DNA of 64,000 bases from Protopterus annectens. Its lineage: Eukaryota; Chordata; Ceratodontiformes; Protopteridae. The first letter of the stretch is position 1. Each line of letters starts with the position of its first letter. This document shows, piece by piece, positions 1-11,642 of the stretch. The stretch covers positions 931,858,003 to 931,922,002 of the forward strand of contig NC_056743.1 of NCBI RefSeq assembly GCF_019279795.1, written 5' to 3'. Under the pieces are notes generated by a model. That model saw only the letters and a list, made by a program, of their open reading frames with translations. It searched no databases and had not been told where the DNA came from. Both the position numbers and the translations under genes were made by a program.

Positions 1-640
1 TCAAGGAGCATCTAACTAAAAAGTGGCTCTGCTCCTGTACTATCCCAGGATGACGCTACAAACTTTCTAAAACTCCATTCTATATCCAGTAACTAATTCC
101 TCACTCTTACTTTCCAATGCCAGACTTCTTTTCTCAACATATTTTATAAAACAACTACCTATCTTACTTTTAAGTATGGAACTCTACTAATATTTTACTT
201 AATTATTTTATCTATATATCTCTTAATCAAACTCTCCCAGTCATACATTGGTGTACGTCAACTGTCTCTTGTATATAACTTACACATCAATATATTTAAA
301 TGCTACAGCATTTCTCTTACAAAATTTATTTTCACTTCTCTGCTAAATAAAAAACATATTAATGTGTGCTCTAGTAGAATATAGGATAGGCTTCTTTGTT
401 GGGGACTCTATAGATAATAACCCAATTTGTACTATATGTCTTTTGTTAATATGTGTAATTGTAAGCTATTTTGTAGGTGTTTGTTTATGTACTTTATATT
501 TTATTATGGTAAATGGTTATTATTGTAATCTTTTCTGGAGCTTTTCTTCCTAAGCCTCTGCTGAAAACAGGTTCTGGCCTAGACAGACACTCTTGGTAAA
601 CAAATGTAAAATAAATTAAATAAATAAAATTTTCCCACAC
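1..640 (+). mobile_element. 3' end of an unassigned non-LTR retrotransposon
   Basis: The first bases read in one frame as K-E-H-L-T-K-K-W-L-C-S, then a stop near base 53. This resembles the last residues of many LINE ORF2 proteins. A T- and A-rich untranslated stretch follows. It ends with the phrase GCCTCTGCTGAAAACAGG, then GGTAAACAAATGTAAAATA and a TAAA-rich tail near 600-640, as expected for a LINE 3' terminus. The clade cannot be assigned from this much sequence. It could also be a SINE sharing a LINE tail. The 5' part lies left of the window. Confidence 0.4.
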
Positions 641-1134
641 TTTGCAGATCAGAACGCTTGGCAAGTCATTCCAAACAGACTGCATGTCCAGACCCCAATG
701 CAGAATTTTCACACTATCACCCCCAAGTTAATTTTCAGAACAAGAAATTAGGCAGGAAGAAGAGGCATCAAATATTATCTCATGGCTGATGGTGTGATGT
801 TTACTTATAATGGTTATAATATTTTTAATTACATAAATCAACAGTATAACAAAGAAACACTTTCCATTTTCAAAAAGCTTTCAAGTTTGTACCTACAAAA
901 CAGTTGGATGTAGTTGATACCATTGTAGAATTAAAATTGTACGCTAGAAAATAAAATTTCGGTGTATTTTTTTAGTAATGATAAGGAAATACCCAAGGGT
1001 TTGTATTGTAAATCCAATAATTTAACAAAGAAAAAAGTACTTTTAATCCACCAATGCACCCACTGATTAATGTGTTTGAAAAGGTGTAATGGATGATGTT
1101 TATGCTTTAGAGACACAATTTAAAAGGCAGTACT
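641..1134. other. AT-rich spacer, nothing recognised
   Basis: AT-rich sequence without a convincing reading frame, terminal repeat or structural RNA. The right part may already belong to the Penelope-like element that follows. Confidence 0.5.
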
Positions 1135-1338
1135 AACTTTACAACCTTTCTAAGTTGGAAATGGATGTGTTATATGATCTTCTCAATGGTAATCCTTTAA
1201 GAATAATAAAGCCTGACAAAGACTTTTTGACATCATAGATTATTCCAGTCTAATGTTAATTATTTTACATAATACTAATATCTATATACTGGTTTTCAAA
1301 ATTCAAGTTAATATTGCTTTTCGTTATTTAGATTTGTG

Positions 1339-1686
1339 GCGGCCATGGTGGTGCAGCAGTTAGCATTGCCACCTCACAGCAAGAGGTTCCCTGGTTCGAT
1401 CCTTCGCTGGGGTGCCTTCTGTGTGGAGTCTGCATGTCCTCCCTGTGGTCGCGTGGGTTTCCTCCGGGTGCTCCGGTTTCCTCCCACATCCCAAAGACAT
1501 GCTGTAGGTGGATTGGACACTCTAAATTGGCCCTAGGTGTGAGTGTATGTGTGTGTGTGCCTTCTATGGAAGGTTGGGCGCCGGGCTGGCAACTCAACAC
1601 TGTAAAAACTCCACTGCCAATCATGAGGAGACAGGTGATCCGCTGTGGCGACCCCTAACCAGGAAAAATTGAAAGAAGAAGAAGAA
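1339..1686 (+). mobile_element. tRNA-derived SINE, full length, 16-bp target duplication
   Basis: The head has RNA polymerase III promoter boxes: an A-box-like TGGTGCAGCAG near 1348 and the B box GGTTCGATCCT near 1393. The body carries the widespread fish SINE core (GTGGAGTCTGCATG, then GGGTTTCCTCCGGGTGCTCC). The tail ends CGCTGTGGCGACCCCTAAC followed by a GAA-rich end. The 16-bp direct repeat GTTATTTAGATTTGTG lies at 1323-1338 and 1687-1702. The insertion interrupts the Penelope-like element. The family resembles HE1-type and teleost tRNA SINEs; the exact family name is not certain. Confidence 0.85.
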
Positions 1687-1697
1687 GTTATTTAGAT

Positions 1698-3567
1698 TTG
1701 TGTTTTTTAATTAATAGTAGATTGGATCTTGAGTTGTATAATTTTTTTAAAAAATATCCAAACCGATTATACCCGCTATATTTTGTATACCAAAAATTCA
1801 CAAAGATTTATAAAACTCCCTTTTGTCTTATTGTGACAGCCCAAGGTTCCAAGACTTATCCATTGGCTATTTTGATAGATAGATTGTTAAAACCCAACTG
1901 CAATAAGACATCCCATTTAATCAAAGATTCTTGGGACTTTTGGGGTTGTTTAAAAGGAAGCCTTTGGAGTAGTCATGCCATGTTTCTTACAACAGATATT
2001 GTTGATCTTTTTACATCCATCCTGAATGATCAAGAATTTAATCTATTTCACAATAGTTTAATAGATTATGATTTTTAACCAGATGATAAGATCAATTTGA
2101 TAACTGATTTGGCTTTCCTTGTATTAGATAATAATTACATCTATTTTGAAGGTGAATTATTTAAACAAATAAAAGAGGTGGTGATGGGTGCATCATGTGT
2201 GCCAGTTTATGCCAGTCTGGTGTTGGTGGCTTGGGAAAAGTAGTATGTGTTTACTTGTCAATTTTTTTTCAGTATATTAAATTGGTAGTGGTGCTGCAGT
2301 AGCATTGTCGCCTCACAGCAAGACGTTGTCCCGTTCGATTCTCAGCTAGAGCGTCTTGTGTGTGGAGGCATGCGTGAATGGGCATGCCTTCGTTGAAGGT
2401 TGTGCATCAGGGCTGGTAACTCGGCATGTAAAAATCCACTACCAAACATTAGCGGACTGGAGTTCCGCTGTGGCGACCCCTAACCGGGATAAGCCGAAAG
2501 ACACAACAACAACATTAAATTGTATGTGTGATTTTGGATGATGTATTCATCCTTTGGGAAGGTTCAGAAACATAGGTAGAGCAATTCTTAGTGTATCTGA
2601 ATGGGACAACAATTTTTTTTAAGTTTTACATCTCATTTTAGTAATACAGAGTGTTACTTATTTAGACACATTGCTTACATACTCACATAATGCTTTTAAG
2701 TCAGAGATTTAAAAGGGGCTCAGCTTCAACAATTCCTATCTACAGTTCTTGAGGTCATACCCTTTAATAAAAAATAAAAAATAATGAAATGGCAGTGTGT
2801 AAGGGTATCAAGAATGACATCTGAATTTGAATATGTTGGTGGGGAGCTAGATAAGATTGTTAACATGTGTGTGCAAGGGTTATCTTGAAGATTTGGTTAG
2901 ATGTATTAGGAATGGGGTATTTAGTGAATGGGGCCACAAATATAAACCCTTGTTAGGGGTAGGTGTGGTAAATAATTTGGACAACTTAAATGTGAAGCCT
3001 GAAGGATGTTTTGAGCAGGGGCAATTTAATTCAAGTGTGAGAGAAATTCGAAATATAATTGTTAAGAATTGGAATATTTTTAAGGCTAAACCTGTGGTTC
3101 TCAAATTGGTTGGTATTGAACTGAATTTTGTCTATAAGACAGCCAGTAATTTAAAAAATATTTTTGAATTTGCTTAAAATAGGATTTCAGAAGTATCTAT
3201 ATTTTAGAGGGGGAATCCTTGGTCTTAGACAATGTTTGGAAATCAAAAGTGTCTTTGTGTAAAGAAAATTGCTCCTCTAAAGGAGAGGTTTGTATTGCTA
3301 AATCTATGGGATGTTCCTGCTTTTACGAAGGCAAAATTGAACGCTGCCTATGTAAACGAATTTATGAACACGTTTACGGCATTAAGGATAAAAATTCCAA
3401 TAATATTTTATACAAATACTCATCTTTAAATGGGCAATGTAATAACTTTGTTTTTGCAATTTTGGAACAGGCAAGAATCAATCCATGAGGGGGGATTGGG
3501 AAACTAAATTAGAGCACAGTGAAATGTTCTTTCAGTTTAGGTTGAATGCCACTGAGGCTGTTTAAAT
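1698..3567 (+). pseudogene. PLE reverse transcriptase / GIY-YIG endonuclease remnant
   Basis: The protein would copy element RNA at a nicked target; PLEs join a telomerase-like reverse transcriptase to a GIY-YIG nuclease. Visible blocks: a run ending T-D-I-V-D-L-F-T-S-I (palm motif A region) near 1995-2025; G-A-S-C-V-P near 2189; L-D-D-V-F-I-L-W-E-G-S near 2535-2565, matching the D-D catalytic box and the W-E-G-S typical of PLEs; V-R-E-I-R-N-I-I then W-N-I-F-K near 3040-3090, matching the conserved linker; and K-R-I-Y-E-H with a downstream G-G-D-W-E-T-K-L and F-R-L-N-A-T near 3350-3560, matching the endonuclease C-terminal half. The frame changes several times, so no product is expected. A LINE reverse transcriptase is less likely given W-E-G-S and the C-terminal nuclease. 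Confidence 0.65.
2285..2513 (+). mobile_element. tRNA-derived SINE, internally deleted copy
   Basis: Same family as the SINE at 1339. The head (GGTGCTGCAGTAGCATTG, CCTCACAGCAAGA, a B box-like CGTTCGATTCT) and the tail (CCGCTGTGGCGACCCCTAAC, AAGCCGAAAGA) are present. About 100 bp of the middle, including the HE1-type core, is missing. The 9-bp direct repeat ATTAAATTG at 2276-2284 and 2514-2522 is the target duplication. It splits the PLE reverse transcriptase just before its D-D box. Confidence 0.8.
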
Positions 3568-3672
3568 GAATGTACATCTATACAACTCTTATCTATACAA
3601 CCCTTGCTTAGATTTAGATCTAGAAAATGATAAATTATCTTTTGACATGTTTTTAACATTTTGTCATTACAT

Positions 3673-3787
<115 letters not shown>

Positions 3788-3946
3788 CCTTATTTTTTAC
3801 AACCAGGATTGTGTGTGTTTTAAAGCTTTAATGTACTGATGTAAGAGGGTTTTGTGGTACATGCCACTTTGATTTAATTCTATTAATTGAATAAGACAAG
3901 TGCTTGTTATTTTATATAAAGATGTGGATTTTTTGTTCTATATATT

Positions 3947-3981
3947 CTGATAAATTCCCACATTCAGGGATGAAAGTGCTG
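3947..3981 (+). ncRNA. Possible decayed hammerhead ribozyme of the PLE 3' repeat
   Basis: Downstream of the PLE endonuclease remnant, CTGATAA (core consensus CTGANGA with one change) is followed by a short hairpin (TCCC pairing with GGGA), then GAAA and GTGCT. Order and spacing match the catalytic core of the short-helix-III hammerheads that Penelope-like elements are known to carry. One core base is altered, so it is probably inactive. Chance resemblance is possible in AT-rich DNA. Confidence 0.35.
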
Positions 3982-4044
3982 AATGATTTTTGTAGTTTTT
4001 ATATTTAATAACATTGCCTTAATTAGTTTTAGGCAGAAACTCGC

Positions 4045-5376
4045 ACTCTGTGTTGTGCTGCACCAATTGTTCTTATTCTGGTCAAAGGCTATGACACTAT
4101 ACCCCAGGCTAGCATAGTAAGTTAAATGCATTACAAATGGATTCCTATGTGGTAAGATGGATAGCAAATTGAATAAGGAATAGATCCCACACTGTGGAGG
4201 TAGCAGCTTGCTGCATCAAAGAATATGAAGTAACCAGTGATGTTCTGTAGAGCTCAGTGTTTGGACCACTTTTGTTTGGCTTTTGCTTTTCCAACCTACA
4301 GACAACAAACAAAGACCTCTGGATAATCAGATTTGTGGATGATTGCAAGCTGGGGGACATTATCAAGTCACCTTCTGACATGCAAACCCTGCAACAAGAA
4401 CTTGCACATGTAAACATCTTGTGTGCTAACAACGGGCTTAAATTAAATGCTAAAATGGGTAATATAATAGCATTTGGTAAACCGTCCCCCTCCCCAGCAT
4501 ATAACATAGACAATACTCCACTCCAAAATAAGAATGTTTTAGGGAACTTGGTACTTGGCTAACTCCCTCTCCTCTCTTGATCATCATGTAGCAGTGGCAG
4601 TCAGAAAGTCCTTCTACTTAGTACAGCTGATCACTAAGGGGATATCTTCTGGGTTCATGTCTATAGATCGACAACTTACTATATCGACATCCACTTCACC
4701 GACATCTGAAATAATCGACACCACAACTCAATGACATTTAACAGGTAAGAGAATTAAATTTCGCTAATCATGCCTACCACACATGCATAACACTGCCATA
4801 CTTACTAAAACATGGTAGGCATGATTAGCGAAATTTAATTCTCTTACCTGTTAAATGTCCGTGAGTTGCGGTGTCGATTATTTCAGATGTCGGTGAAGTG
4901 GATGTCGATATAGTAAGTTGTCGATCTATAGAAATGAACCCTATCTTCTACATCCAAAGAGGCCATTGTTCCATTATATTCAGAATTGATTAGGTTAATC
5001 GAGTTCCCCCTTTGGGATGCACCTGACAAGACATTTCACACAACTGGAAAAAACTAGAGGTTCCTAACTTAGAATATCATTGGCTTAAAAACCTCAAGCT
5101 ACCAGAAAAGCCTGGAAGCGCCATCCCTTTATTCAGTATCTTACTGAGGGGATATCTATGTTTTGCCTTCTGAGCCATTGGGGACCCAGTGGTCCAGGAT
5201 CTTTTGTATCTACACAAACTGAATGGCTCCACAAGTGCCTGAATAAGGGATCTAAAGCTTTGCCAGCATATAAAACAAGGTGGAACAATAGATTCATTAC
5301 ACAGCATCTCTCCCACCTCTGGAATAGACTGCCACTACAAATTAAACATTGCGATGGATTATCTTCCTTCAGATAG
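4045..5376 (+). mobile_element. Old CR1 LINE, ORF2 reverse transcriptase part (left piece)
   Basis: Decayed plus-strand CR1. Recognisable pieces: K-G-Y-D-T-I-P near 4087 (K-A-F-D-T-I-P in younger copies), a pattern matching V-T-R-W-I-A-N-W near 4145-4175, L-W-I-I-R-F-V-D-D-C-K-L-G near 4318-4355 (catalytic D-D box), and N-N-G-L-K-L-N-A-K near 4432. After the inserted transposon at 4651-4941 it continues as S-K-E-A-I-V-P-L-Y-S-E-L-I-R near 4955. The tail reads F-I-T-Q-H-L-S-H-L-W-N-R-L-P near 5292. It stops at 5376, where the LTR element begins, and resumes at 11643. Several frameshifts and stops mark it as ancient. Confidence 0.8.
4651..4941. mobile_element. Palindromic MITE-like transposon with 8-bp target duplication
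   Basis: The two 128-bp arms (4651-4778 and 4814-4941) are near-perfect reverse complements around a 35-bp loop. The ends are GGGTTCATGTCTATAG on the left and, reverse complemented, GGGTTCATTTCTATAG on the right. The direct repeat TATCTTCT flanks it at 4643-4650 and 4942-4949. Removing it restores a continuous CR1 reading through K-G-I-S-S-T-S-K-E-A-I-V. No coding capacity. An 8-bp duplication fits hAT, P or Merlin type transposases; the superfamily is not determined. Confidence 0.9.
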
Positions 5377-5629
5377 TGTAGAATAATAGGTGTGCCGTAC
5401 CTTTTAAGAAGCATTTCCAAGATCTGTGTGTGCATATAAATATCAAGCACGCATTAGCTTTAGTGCCATTTTGAAGGTGCAGCCAGTATGTTAACATCTA
5501 TGTGCATGCTAGCTAATTTGTTTATAAGTTAGTTACTTAACCTCATTAATGATGTGTTTGCATACAATAAAGCTGCTTGAACAAGAGCCCACAATGCTGG
5601 GTTGTTTTATCTTGACCTGGTGAGCAACA
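5377..5629 (+). repeat. 5' LTR of the Gypsy element
   Basis: Starts TGTAGAATAATAGG and ends GAGCAACA. It contains a TATA-like CATATAAAT near 5433 and the polyadenylation signal AATAAA near 5566. It matches 11383-11637 along its whole length. Confidence 0.92.
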
Positions 5630-7031
5630 TGGTGTCAGAATCGAGATAGCAAAGACTATTCTTCAGAGCCCCGAGGTGCAGAGGTAAAGGCGAACTAAAA
5701 GAACCGAGAGCAAAAAAAAAAAGACCAGAAACAAGTTAAACATAAAGGGAACACACACAAATGATTTATTTATTAAAAGAGGTTAAAGAGAGCATTACAG
5801 GGGCACAAACAATATTGTTAAGCAAATGAATAGCACAGAAACATTTATTAAGCAAACGAGAAATTTAAAAGAGCTCATTAATCAGACAAAATGCTTGAAG
5901 CTGAGTTATTTAATAAAATGAGCATTATGAAAGTGCATAAAGGGTTCAGAATTATCTCAGAATTGTAAAACGAACATGTTTAAAGTAAAATGAGCATGTT
6001 TAGAGTTAAAACGAGCACAAGAAAGTATAATGGGCATGAAAAGAGATTAGTTGAGCAAAACGAATATAACAAAAGGGCATAAAAGGCACCTTAAGAGACT
6101 TAATGAGGAAAACGACTATAATAGAAAGAGCAGAAAGGGCACATTGAGTATTAATAAAGCAAAGGTGGCTGCATGTGTTTTGGCAAATTACTGTGTTTCG
6201 GCGCAACTTACTACTTTGTATTGATTGAAACCTTGAATAGCATAATTAGAGTTATTCGAAGTATCTAAAAGTGTGTAAAAGTGCTTACAGTATGTGCTTA
6301 TTGCTGTGCATTTATTCTGGAGAGTTCGTTGTGTGCAAAGTGCAACTATTTCGTGAAGTGCACTCAAGTGCAGCCATTTTGAAAAGTTTCTTGTGTCTGG
6401 GTCTGTCTGTTAATAGAGTACTGCCATAACAGAGTGTCTCTTGCACTATACAGAGTTGTTTTGCCAAGTGCAGCCATTTTGGAGAAATGTTAGTGTGCTG
6501 TGTACTGTTTATTCGCAAAGTGCAGTTATCTTAAAGTGTTTCTCATTCTGAGCTTCTCCTGCCTAATACATTCACAAATTGCAATTACTTCGAAACAGTT
6601 TATTCATAAAGTGCCATTACTTTGAGACCATTTATTTACAAAGTACAGTTACTTTGAAGTGTTTCTTGCTCTCACCTTCTATTGCTCAGTTTATTTGTAC
6701 TGTGCAGTTGTTCAAAATGTTTCTTAAAATGATGATAGATGACTTTGGCAGTAAAATGTTGATAAATGGCTTTGGCATTAAAGCAATTACAAGATAAAGG
6801 CTCATACAGTAAAATAATGATGATAAATGACTTTAGCATTTAAGCCTTTACAAGATAAACTGCTCATAGAGTAACATAATTTCAAGGCAAATGGGTTTTA
6901 CGGTAAAGAAATTTCAAAGTGTTACAGTGCCCAGGAAACTTATTTTGTGAAATTTAGTTGTACAAAGCCTCGTTATATTGTTACAAGTGCTGGCATAAAT
7001 TTCAAGTACATGTATATGTGTATGTATAAGT
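5630..7031 (+). other. Long untranslated leader of the Gypsy element with degenerate short repeats
   Basis: No reading frame is supported between the 5' LTR and the gag-like start. The stretch is built largely of drifting repeats: AAAACGAGCA-like phrases near 5830-6080, and variants of AAAGTGCAGTTACTTTGAAG near 6330-6720, spaced tens of bases apart. Confidence 0.6.
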
Positions 7032-10000
7032 GTGTGGGTTTGTGCATATTTCCAAGAGTTTTCACTAAGATATATCAATATAGCAGATAGATTTCACAAG
7101 CCACAACCACTTGTGTTTGATGAGAATATTGCAGAGAGTTGGAGAATATTCGAGCAAAAATACGATATATTTATACAAGCAGCTTATTCTGATAAAGATG
7201 CATGTACCAGGGGCATTCATTTTGCTGAACCTAGCAGAGTCAGAGGCCATTGAAAGGGAGCATTCATTTGTCTATGCACCAGCAGTGCATGAAGGTGAAG
7301 GAGAAACTCTTCATGCTGTTATGTAGGTTGAATCAAGGAAAGACCTTGAGTGTTTAAAAGCACAAATTCAGAAAAATGTGTAACCCCCAGACTAATGTTA
7401 CACAAGAGAGGCATTTGTTTTATATATGAGATCAAAAGCAAGGGGAGACTTTTTCAGCTTTCATTACTGACCTGAGAAACAAAGCTAAAACATGTAGGTT
7501 TGGTGATTTAAAGGATGAGCTGATAAAGGACAGACTTGTGTGAGAAAGATTTTGTTTCGTGACAGTGATCTGATGCTGAGTAAAGCCATTGAAATCTGTC
7601 AGATTCATGAAGTTACAGAGAAGCACACAAATATGCTTGCTAGTGATAAAAGCATGGTTTCAGCTGGCTCCAGAGCTCATGTAGACAGCATGCAACATGT
7701 GACAGGCAGAAGTAGGCCTAAGCACGTGGCAGCAGCAGCCCCTACAGGACTTCCAGGTAGAACCCGTAGTCTTCTAGTACATTCCAAGAACAGCTCAGTT
7801 AAAGGAGCAGGCTCAGTGCAGAACCAAGGGTATCTAGTGCAAAACAGACATTGCTCAGTACAGTATAAGAGTGAATCAGCAAAACCCAAATCAGGCTTTA
7901 TTAACTGTCACAATTGTGGTGCCAGCCATGAGGCCAGAAGAGAAAAGTGCATGGAGTTTGGTCAGCAATGTCATAAGTGTAGGAAATGAAACCATTTTCA
8001 AAGATTTAGCAAATTGAGTAAGCCTCACACAGTTACAAAGAAGGGTCACTCCAAAAACCAAGTTGATCAAATAAACCTGCAACAATCTGCTTTCTATGTA
8101 GATGGTGTGTCAGCAATTGGTGAAAAGTTTGATGCAGTGATTGGCAAGAACTGAAGTGTTTTGTACTGTCTGGATCAATGGTAAATCCACAGAGCTCAAA
8201 GTAGACACTGGGTCAAAGTGTAATGTCATGCCTGCAGATACTTTTGCAAGGGTCAGAGCTGGTGAACATCTAAATGTGACTAGTTGTGTGAAACCTGTAG
8301 CTTATGGAGGTGAAGAAATTCAGACAAAAGGCTCAGTAGTGCTTTCATGTTATGTGGCCAAGAACTGTTATAACCTATTGTATGTGGTTCGAAGACCTAT
8401 GCAGTCATTTATTGGGTCTCAAAGATAGTTTGAAAATGAATCTGCTTTCTTTTACCAAAGAAGTTCATCAGATAAGCACATTTCCTAGTTCCAGCTTCAC
8501 CAATACTATTTTTTCAGAGTATGCCAATGTTTTCGATGACAGATTGGGCAAACTTCCAGTTGTGTATTCCATGAAATTGGACCCAGAAATCAATCCAGTT
8601 GTCAGACAAGCAAGAAGAGTTGCAATATCTATGCAGTATAAGGTCAAAGCTCAGTTGGACAAAATAGTGCAACAAGTTGTAATTTGTCCGGTTACAGAAC
8701 CTACTGAATGGGTGTTGTCCATGGTAGCAGCTCATAAAAAAGGCTCAAATGAAATCAGAATATGTATTGACCCAAGAGATTTGAACAAAGCATTGAAGAG
8801 ACCACATCATCCCATGTGTATAGTCAAAGAGGTTGCAGCCCTGATACCGTATGCCACTGTTTTTTCCATCTTGGATGCAAAGAGTTCATTTTGGTAAGTG
8901 ATGCTTGATCACAGATCTTCATTACTGACTACATTCAGTACCCCATTTGGAAGATATAGATTTCTCAGAATGCCATTTGGAATAAATTCTGCAAGTGAAG
9001 TCTTTCAGCAGACAATGGAGCAAATTTTTTCAGGTCATCCTTGTGCTATAATAGTAAATGATATATTGGTTGGACGCAATGGTGAGGCAGAGCATGGAAG
9101 AACTCTTAAGAATGTTCTAGACAGACCACATGAAGTGAACTTAAAGCTCAATCCTCTGAAGTGCAAATTCAGACTACCAGAAGTTTCATATGTAGGTCAC
9201 TTGTTTACAAGTATGGACTTGAGACCAGACCCATCCAAGTACCAGACCTATCTTGAAATGCCAGCACCAGATAATGTGCAAGCTCTACAATGTTTTCTTA
9301 GTATGGTCAATTACTTAGACAAGTTTGTACCAGACTTCAGTGAGTTGACAGCACCTTTGAAAGAGCTTACTCATAAAAATGTTACTTGGTCATGGCTGGA
9401 CCAGCTCTAGAGATCATTTGAAGTTCTTAAGCAGAAAATTGCTACCCCACCAACATTAAGATACTATGATGGTAACAAACCAGTAACTCTCTCCTGCGAT
9501 GCTTCACAGTTTGGTTTAGATGAATGTTATTCTTCAAGAAGGCAAGCCAGTAGCCTATGCATCTAGAACACTTACCCAGACTGAAATACAATATGCTCAA
9601 ATTGAGAAAGAACTTTTGGCAATAGTGTTTGCATGTTCTAAGTTACATGATTATATCTATGGTCAAGAAATCCAGACTGAAACTGATCATCAACCTTGGG
9701 TTACTATTTTAAAAAAGCGTATGCATTCAGCGCTAGTAAGATTACAAAGAATTATGCTCAAATTGCAGAAGTACAACTTCAAAATGGTCTATACAAAAGG
9801 CAAACTTCATTATCTGGCTGACACCTTATCCAGATTGCCAGAAATACAGCAGAACAGCTTGATGAAGAAAATTTTGACTTTGATGTCATGGAAGTGCAGA
9901 ATTTTTCTACCATAAGACTTGATGAGCTATAAGATCATACAGTAAATGATCCAGTTGTGCAGAAGCTCAGTTACTATATCACTGTTGGATGGCCATAAAA

Positions 10001-10940
10001 CAGTCCAGTGTACCACCAGAAGTGCAATCTTACTTTTCTTACAGAGATGAGTTGTTGATGGAAGATGGCATTATTTTCAAAGGTCCCAAAATTGTTGTTC
10101 CTGCTTCCTTACAGCAAGAATATATCCACATTTTGCATTGTGATCACCTGGGTTCCAAATCTACTAAGAGAAGAGCAAAATGACTAGTATTCTGGCATTC
10201 TCTAGTGAAAGACATTGACAGAGTACTTTCTTCCAGTTCAGTACGTAATAGTACTAAAGTGTATTTGCAAAGACAGCCACTTCAGCTAAGTCAAATTCCA
10301 GAACTACCTTGGTCAGTTGTAGCTACTGACATATTCGAGTGGAACAATCAACATTACTTAGTACTAGTAGACTGTTATTCAAATTGGTTCGAGATCGATC
10401 TACTACCTAATTTAACTTCTACTACAGTCACTACTAAGTTGAAATGCCATTTCTCAGTCCATGGCAGTCCACAGAAATTAATCTCTGACAACAGTACCCA
10501 ATTCACCAGTCACTTGTTTCAGAAATATGCCAGAGAATGGGTCTTTGTACATGTTACTAGTAGTACAGAGTATCTGCAATCGAATGGACTTGCTGAATGT
10601 ACAGTACAGTATACAAAGCAATTACCTGAAAAGTCAATGTGTGATAATACCGATATTTTTTGAATTTATCAATCTCAGAAACATACCCCGTGAAAATATA
10701 CTTGGCTCACCTGCTCAGAGAATTTCATCTAGGCAGACTAGAACAACATTGCCTAACAGTTCTAGTTTATTGAGGCCTAAAGCTAAGAACAACCAAGCCA
10801 TCAAAGCCCAGTTTTCTAGAAAGTGTTCTTTTCAAAAGCCCAGCTATGACAAGTCTAGCAGATTTCTTTGTCCATTGAAAAAAAGGAGAGACAGTGAGGA
10901 TACAAAGAGCGAAAGGTTTTCGACCGGATTAGTCAGGTAA
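7032..10940 (+). pseudogene. Gag-Pol remnant of the Gypsy fossil
   Basis: Regions visible in order: a gag-like start near 7080-7200 (R-F-H-K-P-Q-P-L-V-F-D), a zinc knuckle near 7905-7985 (C-H-N-C-G-A-S-H then C-H-K-C), an aspartic protease with V-D-T-G-S near 8201, a reverse transcriptase at about 8500-9400 (including I-C-I-D-P-R-D-L-N-K and M-P-F-G-I), RNase H at about 9430-9860 (V-A-Y-A-S-R-T-L-T, E-K-E-L-L-A-I-V), and an integrase at about 10130-10660 (H-C-D-H-L-G, then V-A-T-D-I-F and L-I-S-D-N-S). This is the standard Ty3/Gypsy order with integrase last. The region is broken and treated as a fossil. Confidence 0.88.
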
Positions 10941-11382
10941 CATATATTTGTGCAGAGCCAAAATCCTTGTTTGTTAAATCTGAGGGTGTGGAGTACAGGA
11001 GAAATCACATATATCTTCTTCCTGTGGCAGAACCAATATCACAGCATTGTACCTGTGATAAAGACTCTCTCAGAGTAATCCAGATGGTATTCCTGTTACA
11101 GAACATATCTTGACTTCAGATACTGTTCCAGCAGATTATTCCAGTATTCCTAAGATTGAGCAGTCAGCAGAGACAATCCCAGTTGCTAAACCAGATCCCA
11201 AATTTTATGTCACATGATATGGTTGCATTTCAAAGCCTAGTGTGAAATTCACAGCAACTTGGACGTAGTTGTATATATGTATCTAGCTTTGATTAATTGC
11301 ATGATGAAAATCATTTCTATGTAAATTCCATATTCATTACTGTCAGTGACAATGCCTAACTTATTTTCTCAAAGAGGGAGGA

Positions 11383-11637
11383 TGTAGAATAATAGGGGTG
11401 TGTGTACCTTTAAGAAGCATTTCCAAGGTCTATGTGTGCATATAAATGCCAAGCATGTGTTAGCTTCAGTGCCATTTCGAAGGTGCAGCCAGTATGGTAA
11501 CATATGTGTGCATGATAGCTAATTTGTTTATAAGTTAAAGTTACTTAACCTCATTTATGATGTGCTTGCATACAATAAAGCTGCTTGAACAAGAACCCAC
11601 AATGCTCACTTGTTTTATCCTGACCTGGCGAGTGACA
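11383..11637 (+). repeat. 3' LTR of the Gypsy element
   Basis: Starts TGTAGAATAATAGG after a purine-rich tract and ends GAGTGACA. It is followed by GATAG, the 5-bp duplication also found before the 5' LTR. Confidence 0.92.
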
Positions 11638-11642
11638 GATAG

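Larger units (their letters stand above)
5377..11637 (+). mobile_element. Ty3/Gypsy LTR retrotransposon fossil, near full length
   Basis: A 6.26-kb element with two LTRs of about 254 bp (TG...CA ends), a primer-binding-type sequence directly after the 5' LTR (from 5630, TGGTGTCAGAATCGAG), a purine-rich tract before the 3' LTR (11371-11382) and the 5-bp target duplication GATAG (5372-5376, 11638-11642). Internal parts run in Gypsy order: gag with a Cys/His zinc knuckle, aspartic protease, reverse transcriptase, RNase H, integrase. The zinc-knuckle pattern resembles the Mag/K02A2.6-like branch. By eye the LTRs differ at roughly one site in ten, so the insertion is old. The coding region is broken, with on the order of ten or more breaks. 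It sits inside an even older CR1. Confidence 0.9.
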
